DNA of 64,000 bases, taken from contig CAZOVB010000002.1 in the NCBI GenBank assembly GCA_964583095.1, positions 186,001-250,000 of the forward strand. The letters are read 5' to 3'. The stretch comes from CAZOVB01 sp964583095 (GTDB lineage Bacteria > Planctomycetota > Phycisphaerae > SM23-33). Below the pieces are notes generated by a model, which had not been told where the DNA came from, searched no databases, and saw only the letters and a program-made list of their open reading frames with translations. The translations under genes were made by a program, and so were the position numbers. This document shows positions 16,289 to 24,425 of this stretch, piece after piece; positions within the stretch are counted from its first letter, which is position 1; the number at the start of each line of letters is the position of its first letter.

Positions 16289-17145
16289 TGGCTCACCTCG
16301 TCATCCTTGCGACGCATCGGATGACGCTTGCTGCGCCCGAGCAGATGATGCGGCTGGAGGAGCTCTTCCAGCATTCCCCGGAGATTGTCGCCTTCCAGGC
16401 CGATATGGAGTTGCCCTTCATAGGCCAGGCTGATGCGCCCCGTCTCTTCGCTGACGACCAGCACCAGGGCGTCGGTCTCCTGGCTCAGACCCAGGGCGGC
16501 CCGGTGTCGGCTGCCCAGCGAGGGGTCGACTTCATCGCTTTCGGCCAGGGGCAACTGGCAGCCTGCCGCCACGACCCGCCCTTCGCGGACGATCACACCC
16601 ATATCGTGCAGGGCCGTTCCGGGATAGAAGATGGTATTGAGCAGTGCGGGAGTGAGCCGGGAATCCAGGATGGTGCCCGACTCGATGATGCCCCCCAGCC
16701 CGACGCTGCGTTCGATGGCGACAAGAGCGCCGATCTTGTTCCGGGCCAGGTAGGCCGCCGAGTCCATCAGCTTTTCCACGGTGTGTCCGACACGGCTGCC
16801 GGCCCCGCGGAAGAATCGGGTCTGGCCGATCTGGATCAGCGCTCTTCGCAGCTCGGGCTGAAACGCCACCACCACCGCCACGAAGGCAAAGAGCAGGAAG
16901 TTGCGGTAGAGGAATTCGATGCGTTCCCAGCCGAGGTCTTCGGGCAGCAGGCGAATGACCACGTAGACCGTCACGAGCAACATGGCCACGCCCTTGACCA
17001 GCCGCGCCCCGCGCGTGCCTCGGAGGAATCGCATCACGCACCAGACCACCAACCCGATCAACACCAGTTCCAGCGCCACCACAAACGCGTTGTAGGTCTG
17101 GAGGCGGTTGAGATAGATCCGGATGCCGCGAAGTATTTCGTTCAT
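16285..17145 (-). CDS. cdaA: Membrane diadenylate cyclase CdaA
   Basis: CdaA joins two ATP into c-di-AMP, a signal for osmotic and cell-wall control. The 286-residue protein has three N-terminal membrane helices (about residues 20-40, 48-68 and 80-96), then a DAC domain with the RHR motif intact (R213-H214-R215 in SRHRAALGLS). The usual DGA motif reads D181-M182-G183 in ALHDMGVIV: the metal-binding Asp is kept but the Gly-Ala pair is changed. It is followed by an overlapping ybbR gene, as in the classic cdaA-cdaR operon. Confidence 0.88.
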   Translation of the reverse strand: MNEILRGIRIYLNRLQTYNAFVVALELVLIGLVVWCVMRFLRGTRGARLVKGVAMLLVTVYVVIRLLPEDLGWERIEFLYRNFLLFAFVAVVVAFQPELRRALIQIGQTRFFRGAGSRVGHTVEKLMDSAAYLARNKIGALVAIERSVGLGGIIESGTILDSRLTPALLNTIFYPGTALHDMGVIVREGRVVAAGCQLPLAESDEVDPSLGSRHRAALGLSQETDALVLVVSEETGRISLAYEGQLHIGLEGDNLRGMLEELLQPHHLLGRSKRHPMRRKDDEVSQ

Positions 17146-17266
17146 GTTCTCGGTGCGCGGAGGAGCCCTGGCTCGTCCTCATCATACTTACTCATCGTCA
17201 AGGGCAAAGCTGTAACTGAGGTCCGAGCGGATTTTGTTTCCGCCCAGGCCGGCACGCGGGACATGA

Positions 17267-18115
17267 TCAGCCCGTTTCGGGCCCGGATTGTATGGCCCGG
17301 GCGACCTGAAGAGCCTGGGCGACCGGACCCACATCGTGGACGCGGAAAATACTCGCTCCCCCCTGCCGTGCGGCCAGGCAGGCTGCCACGGTCCCGCCGA
17401 TTCGCTGGTCGGGCTCGGCCGGGCCTGCAATGTCCGAGATAAACCGCTTTCGCGAGGGACCGATGAGAATCGGCACGTCCAGGTCGCCCAGTCGATCCAG
17501 GTTTCGCAGCAGGGCCAGGTTGTCTTCCAGGCGCTTGCCGAATCCGATCCCCGGATCCACAATGCAGCGGCCTCGCGGCACGCCGGCCTGGGAGGCTGCT
17601 TCGAGCCGCCGGGCCAGGAACTCCCGGACCTCCGAGACGACATCATCGTAGCTGGGACCGCTCTGCATGGTTGCCGGGGTGCCCTGCATGTGCATCAGGA
17701 TGATCGGAACGTTCCGACGGGCCGCCAGGGGCAGCATGTCCGGATCGTCCCGACCGCCCGAGATGTCGTTGAGGACGGCGCAGCCTGCATCCAGGGCCCA
17801 GGCGGCCACCTGGGAGCGGGTGGTATCGACGCTGACCAGGGCGCCGGCCTCCACGGCTGCGGGAAGAATTCCCTCCAGGCGCCGCTTCTGCTCATCGACG
17901 GCCATTCTTTCGGCGCCGGGGCGGGTGGACTCTGCCCCGATGTCGATGATATCCGCCCCTTCCAGGAGCATCTGCTCGATGCGCTCCAGGGCGGCCTGGG
18001 GGGAGTTGAACTTCCCGCCATCGGAAAAGCTGTCGGGCGTGACGTTGAGTACCCCCATCAGGACCTCCCGTCCGGTGCGATGCGAATCCAGGATGTCTTG
18101 GAGTCCAAGGGACAT
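17267..18115 (-). CDS. folP: Dihydropteroate synthase
   Basis: FolP condenses p-aminobenzoate with dihydropterin pyrophosphate in folate synthesis. The 282-residue TIM barrel shows the pterin-binding signature MGVLNVTPDSFSDGG near residue 20, DIIDIGAESTRPGA, the VLNDISGG block and a C-terminal RVHDVGPVAQAL. It follows queC by 16 bp and is 121 bp upstream of cdaA, all on one strand. Confidence 0.95.
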   Translation of the reverse strand: MSLGLQDILDSHRTGREVLMGVLNVTPDSFSDGGKFNSPQAALERIEQMLLEGADIIDIGAESTRPGAERMAVDEQKRRLEGILPAAVEAGALVSVDTTRSQVAAWALDAGCAVLNDISGGRDDPDMLPLAARRNVPIILMHMQGTPATMQSGPSYDDVVSEVREFLARRLEAASQAGVPRGRCIVDPGIGFGKRLEDNLALLRNLDRLGDLDVPILIGPSRKRFISDIAGPAEPDQRIGGTVAACLAARQGGASIFRVHDVGPVAQALQVARAIQSGPETG

Positions 18116-18131
18116 GGTCGCTCACTCTTTG

Positions 18132-18836
18132 TCAGGGGGCGTAGGGGGTCGGATCTTCCAGGCCGGCCTGGGAGAAGCCTTCCCGGCGGAGCCTGCAGGA
18201 ATCGCAATGCCCGCAGGCCAGGCCCTGCTCGTCCGGGTCGTAACAACTGTGGGTCAGGCAGAAGTCCACTCCCAGCTCCGTGCCGGTCCGGATGATCCGT
18301 GCCTTGGACCACTCCAGCAGCGGAGCGTGCACGGTGAAGTGCCCCTTGCCCTCGACGCCGGCGGCGGTGGCGAGGTTGGCCAGGCGCTCAAACGCCTCGA
18401 CGAAGGCCGGCCTGCAGTCCGGATATCCGCTGTAGTCGACCGCGTTGATGCCCAGGTAGATATCGAAGGCGCCCAGCACCTCCGCATAGCCCAGGGCCAG
18501 GGAAAGGAAGATCGTATTGCGGGCAGGTACGTAGGTAACCGGAATGCCCTGCTGGTCGTCGGGACGGTCCTTGGGCACGTCGATCCGGTCGGTCAGGGCG
18601 CTGTGTCCGAAACCGCCCGAGGCGCTGAGGTCGATACGGATCACGCGGTGGGAGGCAGCGCCCTGGTCTTGGGCGATGCGCTGGGCGGCCTGGAGTTCGA
18701 AACGATGCCTCTGCCCGTAGTCGAAGCTCAGGGCATGGCAGGCGAAGCCCTCGCTGCCGGCGACGGCCAGGGCGGTCGCGGAGTCCAGCCCTCCGCTGAG
18801 AAGAACAATTGCGGGTGGTTTTTCCTCGGCATTCAT
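18132..18836 (-). CDS. queC: 7-cyano-7-deazaguanine synthase
   Basis: QueC makes preQ0 from 7-carboxy-7-deazaguanine using ATP and ammonia. The 234-residue protein has the PP-loop SGGLDSATAL near residue 14, and the C-terminal zinc site CYDPDEQGLACGHCDSC. It is the first gene of a run toward folP and is divergent from queF, the next enzyme of queuosine synthesis. QueC and QueF promoters share a 60-bp gap. Confidence 0.95.
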   Translation of the reverse strand: MNAEEKPPAIVLLSGGLDSATALAVAGSEGFACHALSFDYGQRHRFELQAAQRIAQDQGAASHRVIRIDLSASGGFGHSALTDRIDVPKDRPDDQQGIPVTYVPARNTIFLSLALGYAEVLGAFDIYLGINAVDYSGYPDCRPAFVEAFERLANLATAAGVEGKGHFTVHAPLLEWSKARIIRTGTELGVDFCLTHSCYDPDEQGLACGHCDSCRLRREGFSQAGLEDPTPYAP

Positions 18837-18842
18837 GCTACC

Positions 18843-18871
18843 AGAGTAGCGTTCTTTTCGCCGGTTGGCAA
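18843..18871 (-). promoter_or_regulatory. Promoter of queC
   Basis: The minus strand has TTGCCA (18866-18871), a 17-bp spacer and TACTCT (18843-18848), only 6 bp before the queC ATG, so the message would be nearly leaderless. The site interleaves with the queF promoter. Confidence 0.4.
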
Positions 18872-18877
18872 ATCGGG

Positions 18878-18883
18878 TATAAT
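18878..18883 (+). promoter_or_regulatory. -10 element of queF
   Basis: A perfect TATAAT at 18878-18883 sits 18 bp before the GGGAG ribosome site of queF. No good -35 match is seen at the usual distance (TTTTCG). No preQ1 riboswitch fits in the short leader. Confidence 0.4.
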
Positions 18884-18913
18884 AGCTGGTGTCCTCTTAT
18901 GGGAGTTCGCGCT

Positions 18914-19261
18914 TTGGCGAAAATCGAGACGTTCGACAATCCGCATCCTCACCGCGAGTACCGAATCGTTCACGTCCAACCGGAGTTTACCTCGGTCTGC
19001 CCCAAGACGGGACAGCCGGACTTCGGCGAGATCACGATTGAATATACTCCCGGCCCGCGCTGCCTGGAGCTCAAGAGCCTGAAGTTCTACCTGCAGAGCT
19101 TTCGCAACGAAGGCGTTTTCTACGAAGATCTCGTCAATCGCATCCTGGATGATCTCATCGAGGCCTGCGGGCCCAAAGAGATGGCGGTCATCGGGCGTTT
19201 CAGCACGCGGGGCGGGATGCATTCGGTGATAACCGCCCAGATGCCCCCAGAGCAAGAGTAG
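18914..19261 (+). CDS. queF: NADPH-dependent 7-cyano-7-deazaguanine reductase
   Basis: QueF reduces preQ0 to preQ1. The 115-residue unimodular form has the catalytic Cys in FTSVCPKTGQPDFGEI and the ELKSLKFYLQSFRNEG substrate and cofactor block. A TTG start at 18914 is preferred because GGGAG (18901-18905) lies 8 bases upstream and the protein then begins MAKIETFDNPHP. An in-frame ATG at 18899 adds five residues and has no ribosome site. It is divergent from queC. Confidence 0.92.
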   Translation: MAKIETFDNPHPHREYRIVHVQPEFTSVCPKTGQPDFGEITIEYTPGPRCLELKSLKFYLQSFRNEGVFYEDLVNRILDDLIEACGPKEMAVIGRFSTRGGMHSVITAQMPPEQE

Positions 19262-19272
19262 GAGGCCCTGTA

Positions 19273-20460
19273 ATGGCCACTTTCCGAGAGAAGCTTGGCC
19301 TGGCCCTGGCGATGGGGATGATCGTTGTGCTCTTCCTGCTTGGCTGGTGGATGCAGGAGCAGACGCAACTTCGGTACAAGGAAAACGGCACGCTGGCAGA
19401 GATGGGCGACGTGCCCTACCGGATTCGCGCCATTGTCCCCCAGGGCCAGGGCGAGCAGGCCGAAAAGGCCATGCAGCAGGCCCTCCAGGCCGCCCAGGAT
19501 ATTGCCGCTCGAATGAACACGCTCTGGGACCACAGTGAGCTGAGTCAGTTCAACCAGCTCCCCCCGGGTGTGGAGGGGCAACTGCACCCATCGCTGCTCA
19601 AGGCGCTGCGGACCGCCCAGCGTTTCTACGACGAAACCAACCGGACCTTCGACGTGACCCTCCTTCCCGTGGTGGAACTGTATCGCCAGGCCCGCCAGAG
19701 CGGGCAGCCGCCGACCGATTTGGAGTTGAAGCGGGCTCGTGCGTCCTCGACCTGGGAACATATCCGGATTCTGGAGCACGGCGCGATCAAGGTGGAAGTT
19801 CTCTCGGCCCAGCAGGGGCTCGACGACGCCGTGCCCGGAGTGGACCTGGGAGGCCTGGCCAAGGGTTTCGCCATTGACCGGGCCTGCCGGGCGCTTCAGG
19901 AGGGAGGAGTCAAGAGCGGGCTGATCGAAATCGGCGGGGATATGCGTTGCTTTGGCCCGTCGGTGACCGGGGGAGACTGGTCGGTCGGGGTGCCCGATCC
20001 GTTTGCCCGGACCTCTCGGAGCAGCGGGGAGTCGGCCAGGTTATTCGCGACCCTCAAGATCCGCGATAAGGCCGTCTGCATCAGCGGCAGCTATCAAGAC
20101 AGCTTTGTCATCGATGGCAAGCGATACAGTTCGACGGTGGATCCCAACGACGTGACGCGCCGTTTTGTGGATGACGGGTTCGCCGCCTCGGTCACGGTCG
20201 TGGCCCCCACCGCCACGCAGGCTGACATCTGGGCGACCGCCCTTACGGTGGATCCAGCCCTGCTGCACCTGCTCGACAGCGACCGGTATCATGAGATCGA
20301 AGCGATGATCATCCTCCCCCCGGCGGAAAAGCCTGTCGTCCTGTACACGTCCGATTTCAAAGCGTTGTACCTGGATCGGGCCCCCGCTCCGGCTCCGCAG
20401 GACCAGGACGATTCGCGAGGGGACCGGACTCCGGCTCCCATGGCCGTGCTGGGAAGCTAA
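19273..20460 (+). CDS. apbE: FAD:protein FMN transferase
   Basis: ApbE splits FAD and attaches FMN to a Thr in target proteins on the outer face of the membrane. The 395-residue protein has an N-terminal membrane anchor (about residues 10-27), then family blocks NTLWDHSELSQFN, FDVTLLPVVELY and GVDLGGLAKGFAIDRA, with the metal-binding region near the end of the transferase domain. The rnf operon 850 bp away encodes two substrates (RnfG and RnfD), so this gene probably serves them. The C-terminal 30 residues are Pro-rich and polar. It starts 11 bp after queF. Confidence 0.92.
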   Translation: MATFREKLGLALAMGMIVVLFLLGWWMQEQTQLRYKENGTLAEMGDVPYRIRAIVPQGQGEQAEKAMQQALQAAQDIAARMNTLWDHSELSQFNQLPPGVEGQLHPSLLKALRTAQRFYDETNRTFDVTLLPVVELYRQARQSGQPPTDLELKRARASSTWEHIRILEHGAIKVEVLSAQQGLDDAVPGVDLGGLAKGFAIDRACRALQEGGVKSGLIEIGGDMRCFGPSVTGGDWSVGVPDPFARTSRSSGESARLFATLKIRDKAVCISGSYQDSFVIDGKRYSSTVDPNDVTRRFVDDGFAASVTVVAPTATQADIWATALTVDPALLHLLDSDRYHEIEAMIILPPAEKPVVLYTSDFKALYLDRAPAPAPQDQDDSRGDRTPAPMAVLGS

Positions 20461-21320
20461 CGCTCCAGACCTGCCAGTTCCGATGCAAAGGCATCCAAGG
20501 CGCCGGTATATACCTCCCCGCTGAGGGCGAACCCGTCGTTATGCCCCCCGCCCAGCTCTACGAATCGCTTGGGCTCCGAGGCCGCTTCGAAAAGCTTTCG
20601 ACCCTCCGAAAACGCCACCAGTTCATCTTCCCGGCTGTGGAGAATCAGAACGGGACACTCGATCTGCTCCAGCCGGCCCCGGGTATCGTATTGGTACTTG
20701 CAGAGCCACCGGGCGGGCAGGAACCAGTACATCCTCGAAGCCACTTCGGGAATCGAGGTAAAGGTGGATTCCAGCACCAGGCCCGCGGGTTCTTCCCGGG
20801 CGGCGATCCAGGCCGCCACCGCCCCGCCGAGGCTTCTCCCGTGGACGAGGATCTGATCGGGCCGATACCCCTTCTCCGCGGTCAGATATTCCCAGGCCCC
20901 TTCCACATCCCGGTAGGTGCCTTCTTCATCGGGCTCCCCCTGGCTTTGCCCGTATCCGCGGTAGTCGAATACCAGGCTGGAAAAGCCCATCTCGGCCAGG
21001 AGCCAGACGGTCTCGACCCGGTGGGAGATATTCCCGCCGTTTCCGTGGCAGAAGAGCACGATCCCGCGGGCATCGGCTACGGGGGTGTAAAACGCATCGA
21101 GCATGACCCCGTCGGAAGCCGGAAACTGCACGTGCTGGTAGTCCAGACCCAATTGGCCCGGATGGGCTTCCAGTTCGCCGGTGGGATGGTAGATCATCCG
21201 CGACTGAAGCAGATACACTGCCACCAGAAGGAGAATGTACCCGATACCGACGGTGATGAGGATATGCAGAATCAAGCGGCCAAGTCTCCCGGTCAAGCAT
21301 CCCATGGCCGGGTCATCCAT
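20457..21320 (-). CDS. Alpha/beta hydrolase, membrane-anchored
   Basis: This 287-residue protein has an N-terminal membrane helix (LILHILITVGIGYILLLVAV, about residues 15-37) and an alpha/beta hydrolase core of the BEM46/YqkD type. The oxyanion region FCHGNGGN, the nucleophile elbow GRSLGG (Ser) and a C-terminal GGGHNDG with the likely catalytic His are visible. It overlaps the rnfB 3' end by 8 bp and so may be the last gene of the rnf transcript. Substrate is unknown. Confidence 0.85.
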   Translation of the reverse strand: MDDPAMGCLTGRLGRLILHILITVGIGYILLLVAVYLLQSRMIYHPTGELEAHPGQLGLDYQHVQFPASDGVMLDAFYTPVADARGIVLFCHGNGGNISHRVETVWLLAEMGFSSLVFDYRGYGQSQGEPDEEGTYRDVEGAWEYLTAEKGYRPDQILVHGRSLGGAVAAWIAAREEPAGLVLESTFTSIPEVASRMYWFLPARWLCKYQYDTRGRLEQIECPVLILHSREDELVAFSEGRKLFEAASEPKRFVELGGGHNDGFALSGEVYTGALDAFASELAGLER

Positions 21321-22221
21321 GCCACTCGGTGTCGTCCACGGTGGTCTTGAAGTCCGCCTGGACCAGTTCGGGTACGTCTTTGTCCTGGACGGCCCGGCGG
21401 TCGCGATCGGTGGGCTTGCCCACGCGGACCAGTCCCTTCATGGGACACTTGGAGATGGCCACTTCCATCGCGTCCATGTTCTCCGGGTCGTATTTGTCGT
21501 AATCGATGGTGGGGATGTTGTCGGCCACGGTGAGCAGTTCACTGGCCCGGGTGCAGGCCTTGCAGCCGATGCATCCGACCTTGCAGACGGCCTTGACATC
21601 CTTGCCGAAATCCTTGTTGGAGCATTTGACGACGGTCATCTGCTCGTTCTTGAAGGGGACCATCGAGACGATGTTGCGCGGACAGACCTTGGCACAGGCC
21701 CCGCATCCGGTGCACTTGTCGTAGTCCACCGTGGCCAGGCCGTCTACAACATGGATGGCGTCGAAGGGGCAGTTGGCCCGGCAATCGCCAAAGCCCAGGC
21801 AGCCGTAGGTGCAGCCCTGCACGCCGGCAATCAGGTTGGCCGAGGCGCAGGACTTCTCTCCGTGGTATTCGCTTCGCTTGAGACGTTGCTCGTAGCCGGC
21901 GTTGCAGTGCACGACAGGTCGGTAGGGCCAGGACTGCCGGCGGTCGACACCCAGGATCTCGGCGATCCGGGCGGCGCACCCTTCTCCACCGACGGGACAT
22001 TTGTCGGGCTCGGCCTCGCCGGCCACGACGGCCTCGGCGTATTCATTGCAGCCGACGTATCCGCACCCGCCGCAGTTGGCCCCGGGCAGGGCCTCATTGA
22101 CAGCGGTGATTCGCTGGTCGACTTCCACATGGAATGCGCGATTGGCCCAGCCCAGAACCAAGGCCATGAAAACCGCCAGGGCGAGCATGGTCGCTGCGGC
22201 CAGTAAAATGATGGTGGTCAT
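21313..22221 (-). CDS. rnfB: Rnf complex subunit RnfB
   Basis: RnfB takes electrons from ferredoxin into the ion-pumping Rnf complex. The 302-residue protein has one N-terminal membrane helix, a CGGCGYVGC-type [4Fe-4S] cluster domain (about residues 35-80), and further clusters including a CTGCGACAKVCP motif and a CIGCKACTRAS motif. The last 40 residues form a charged tail. It is the last rnf gene, after rnfA. Confidence 0.93.
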   Translation of the reverse strand: MTTIILLAAATMLALAVFMALVLGWANRAFHVEVDQRITAVNEALPGANCGGCGYVGCNEYAEAVVAGEAEPDKCPVGGEGCAARIAEILGVDRRQSWPYRPVVHCNAGYEQRLKRSEYHGEKSCASANLIAGVQGCTYGCLGFGDCRANCPFDAIHVVDGLATVDYDKCTGCGACAKVCPRNIVSMVPFKNEQMTVVKCSNKDFGKDVKAVCKVGCIGCKACTRASELLTVADNIPTIDYDKYDPENMDAMEVAISKCPMKGLVRVGKPTDRDRRAVQDKDVPELVQADFKTTVDDTEWHG

Positions 22222-22263
22222 ACCTGTATCCTGCTGCTTGGAAGGAACAACACGTCTGTTTTA

Positions 22264-23133
22264 CTACGGCTGAGGATCGCGGTCGGGTTGAAGTTTGTAG
22301 AAATTCTCCGGCAGGTCGTTGCGGGTTCTTCGTTTGTAGGCCGCCCGGACGTTTTCCGGCGAACCCCCGTGACAGTCGCCGCTGAAGCAGGTGGGGTATT
22401 CGACGCGGTGCTGCCGGTGGGTCTGGCTCTCGCCTTGGAACATCGGCGCGATGGCCGGGGCCTGGGGCGGATGGATCATCGCCTCCAGCGTTTTGCCCAC
22501 CCCTGTAAAGCCGGTAAAGGCCATTGCGAGGATGCCGGCCACCACCAGCGTGATGCCCGCACCTCGAAGGCTCACCGGGACGTCGCAAAGGTCCAGTTCC
22601 TCGCGAATGCCCGCCATGATCACGATCGCCAGGGTGAAGCCCAACCCCGCTCCCAGGGCCAGGACCATCGACTGGACCAGGTCCCACTGGGGGCCTTCCT
22701 CGCCGGCTACGTTGCCCAGTATCAGCAGGCAGGCGAACAGGATCGCGCAGTTGGTGGTGATCAGTGGCAGAAAGACGCCGAAGGATTTGTACAGGGCCGG
22801 GAAGAACTTCCGCAGGTACATCTCCACGAACTGGACGCTGGATGCGATCACGAAGATATAGACGATGTAGCTCAGGACCCTCAGGTCGACCTCTCTGCCC
22901 AGCAGCCAGGCCGGCAAGGGCGCGCCCGGCCGCAGAATGAAGTAGGTAAAGACCCAACTGAGCAGGCAGGCGACGCTCATCACGAAGGTGACGGCGCAGC
23001 CCATGCCAAAGGCCATGTCCACCCGGCGCGAAACGCCGATGAACGGGCAGATGCCCACGAAGTAGTACAACACGAAGTTGTTGATAATGGCCGCGCCGAC
23101 GGCGATCAGGATGATCGAACTGAGATATTCCAT
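22264..23133 (-). CDS. rnfA: Rnf complex subunit RnfA with C-terminal extension
   Basis: The first 215 residues are a normal six-helix RnfA/NqrE-type subunit (start MEYLSSIILIAVGAAIINN, then FVLYYFVGICPFIGVSRR). The usual length is about 195. Here a hydrophilic tail of about 70 residues follows, containing C249-x4-C254-H255 (CFSGDCH), which fits a C-x4-CH haem c site. The inner membrane core holds the conserved Cys residues thought to ligate the membrane-embedded iron-sulfur centre. The gene lies between rnfE and rnfB. Confidence 0.9.
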   Translation of the reverse strand: MEYLSSIILIAVGAAIINNFVLYYFVGICPFIGVSRRVDMAFGMGCAVTFVMSVACLLSWVFTYFILRPGAPLPAWLLGREVDLRVLSYIVYIFVIASSVQFVEMYLRKFFPALYKSFGVFLPLITTNCAILFACLLILGNVAGEEGPQWDLVQSMVLALGAGLGFTLAIVIMAGIREELDLCDVPVSLRGAGITLVVAGILAMAFTGFTGVGKTLEAMIHPPQAPAIAPMFQGESQTHRQHRVEYPTCFSGDCHGGSPENVRAAYKRRTRNDLPENFYKLQPDRDPQP

Positions 23134-23136
23134 GTG

Positions 23137-23775
23137 CTATGTCCTCTGCTCCTGGGGAGTCGCCCTGTTCTTGCGGATTGCGCCGATCCAGTTGACCAGC
23201 CCCAGCAGCAGCCCGAGGGTGATGAACGCCCCCGCCGCTACGCCCATCACGCTCCAGACGGGAAATGCCCCGGGCAGGACATAGAAGCCGAACCAGGTGC
23301 CGGTTCCCAGAATCTCGCGAACCGAAGCGATCGACGCCAGGGCCAGCCCGAAGCCCAGCGACTGGCCAAGAGCATCGGACATCGCGGTGGTGACCTTCTG
23401 CTTGGAGGCACAGACCTCGCAGCGGCAGATGATCATGCAGTTGACGATGATCAGCGGAATGTACGGGCCCAGGGTCTTGGACATGTCGTACATGAACGCC
23501 TGGAGGAAGCGGTCGGCGATGGTCACGAACGTCGCGATCGTCAGCGTGAAGACCAGGATGCGAAGATGGGGCCTGAGCAGATTGCGAAGCAGACTGGTAA
23601 GCACGTTCGCGCAGAACAGCACAAAGGCCGTCGCGGCGACCATCGTCATGGCCGCGGGCATCGTGGCCGTCACCGCCAGGGTGGGACACATTCCCAGAAG
23701 CTGCCGATAGACCGGATTCTCCGGGATGATGCCCTGGAAGAATCGCTCGGTCGCTGTGGGTCCGTCAATTGCCAT
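23137..23775 (-). CDS. rnfE: Rnf complex subunit RnfE
   Basis: This 212-residue subunit is paralogous to RnfA/NqrD with six membrane helices. The region GMCPTLAVTATMPAAMTM and the IVNCMIICRCEVCASK block are characteristic. The ATG at 23775 gives the natural N-terminus MAIDGPTATERFFQG; extending upstream adds a segment that overlaps rnfG. It overlaps the rnfG 3' end by 11 bp. Confidence 0.92.
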   Translation of the reverse strand: MAIDGPTATERFFQGIIPENPVYRQLLGMCPTLAVTATMPAAMTMVAATAFVLFCANVLTSLLRNLLRPHLRILVFTLTIATFVTIADRFLQAFMYDMSKTLGPYIPLIIVNCMIICRCEVCASKQKVTTAMSDALGQSLGFGLALASIASVREILGTGTWFGFYVLPGAFPVWSVMGVAAGAFITLGLLLGLVNWIGAIRKNRATPQEQRT

Positions 23776-24406
23776 AACTTCTCCCTTCCCCCGCGTCCGG
23801 CACGGAAGTTCCATCCGCCCCGGGCCTGACCTCTGCATCCCCGAACAGTGCGCTTCGGAATGCGGAGGTGGCCTTGTTGACCGCCTTGACCACCGCCTCG
23901 GAAGACAGGGTGGCTCCCGTGATGGCCTGGATCTCGTCGCGGTTGGGCTTGTCGCTCTTGGTCACTTCCAGACAGCCGTTGCCGCACTTTCCCTCGAAAC
24001 GCTGCCGGAACGATTCCTCGACGATCAAAGAGCCGAGATTCGGGGTCTCCTTCTGCTCCAGCACGTAGAGCCCGGTAATGACCTGCGTAGTCGGGTCCAG
24101 GCCCACGAGCATGGTGATCGGATCGCCGGCGTAACCGGGTCCGACCGCCTCGATGACCCATCCGACCTGCTTGCCCCCAGCGTCCATGGCCCGGATGACC
24201 GTGTTGCCGTAGCGCCTGCCCAGCTCCTCATCCAGCCGGGCCTCCTGCGACCCGGGGACGATCAGGGGCACCTGCGAGAGCGTCTCGCGCATCTTGTTTT
24301 CCTGGATGCGCTTGCGGAGCCCGAGTTCGACCCCCGCCAGCGCGCCGCCCATCAGCAGGGCCAGGATCAGCACCAGCCAGGCCTGTGAGAGATATTCTTT
24401 CTTCAT
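23765..24406 (-). CDS. rnfG: Rnf complex subunit RnfG (FMN-bound)
   Basis: RnfG carries one covalent FMN in the extracytoplasmic domain. The 213-residue protein has an N-terminal membrane helix (about residues 9-28) and the flavinylation motif T163-G164-A165-T166 (ITGATLSS), with FMN expected on T166. The domain before it (GPGYAGDPITMLVGLD) matches the FMN-binding family. The gene is in the order C-D-G-E-A-B as in other bacteria. Confidence 0.92.
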   Translation of the reverse strand: MKKEYLSQAWLVLILALLMGGALAGVELGLRKRIQENKMRETLSQVPLIVPGSQEARLDEELGRRYGNTVIRAMDAGGKQVGWVIEAVGPGYAGDPITMLVGLDPTTQVITGLYVLEQKETPNLGSLIVEESFRQRFEGKCGNGCLEVTKSDKPNRDEIQAITGATLSSEAVVKAVNKATSAFRSALFGDAEVRPGADGTSVPDAGEGRSYGN

Positions 24407-24425
24407 CAGTGACTCCTGTCGCGGA

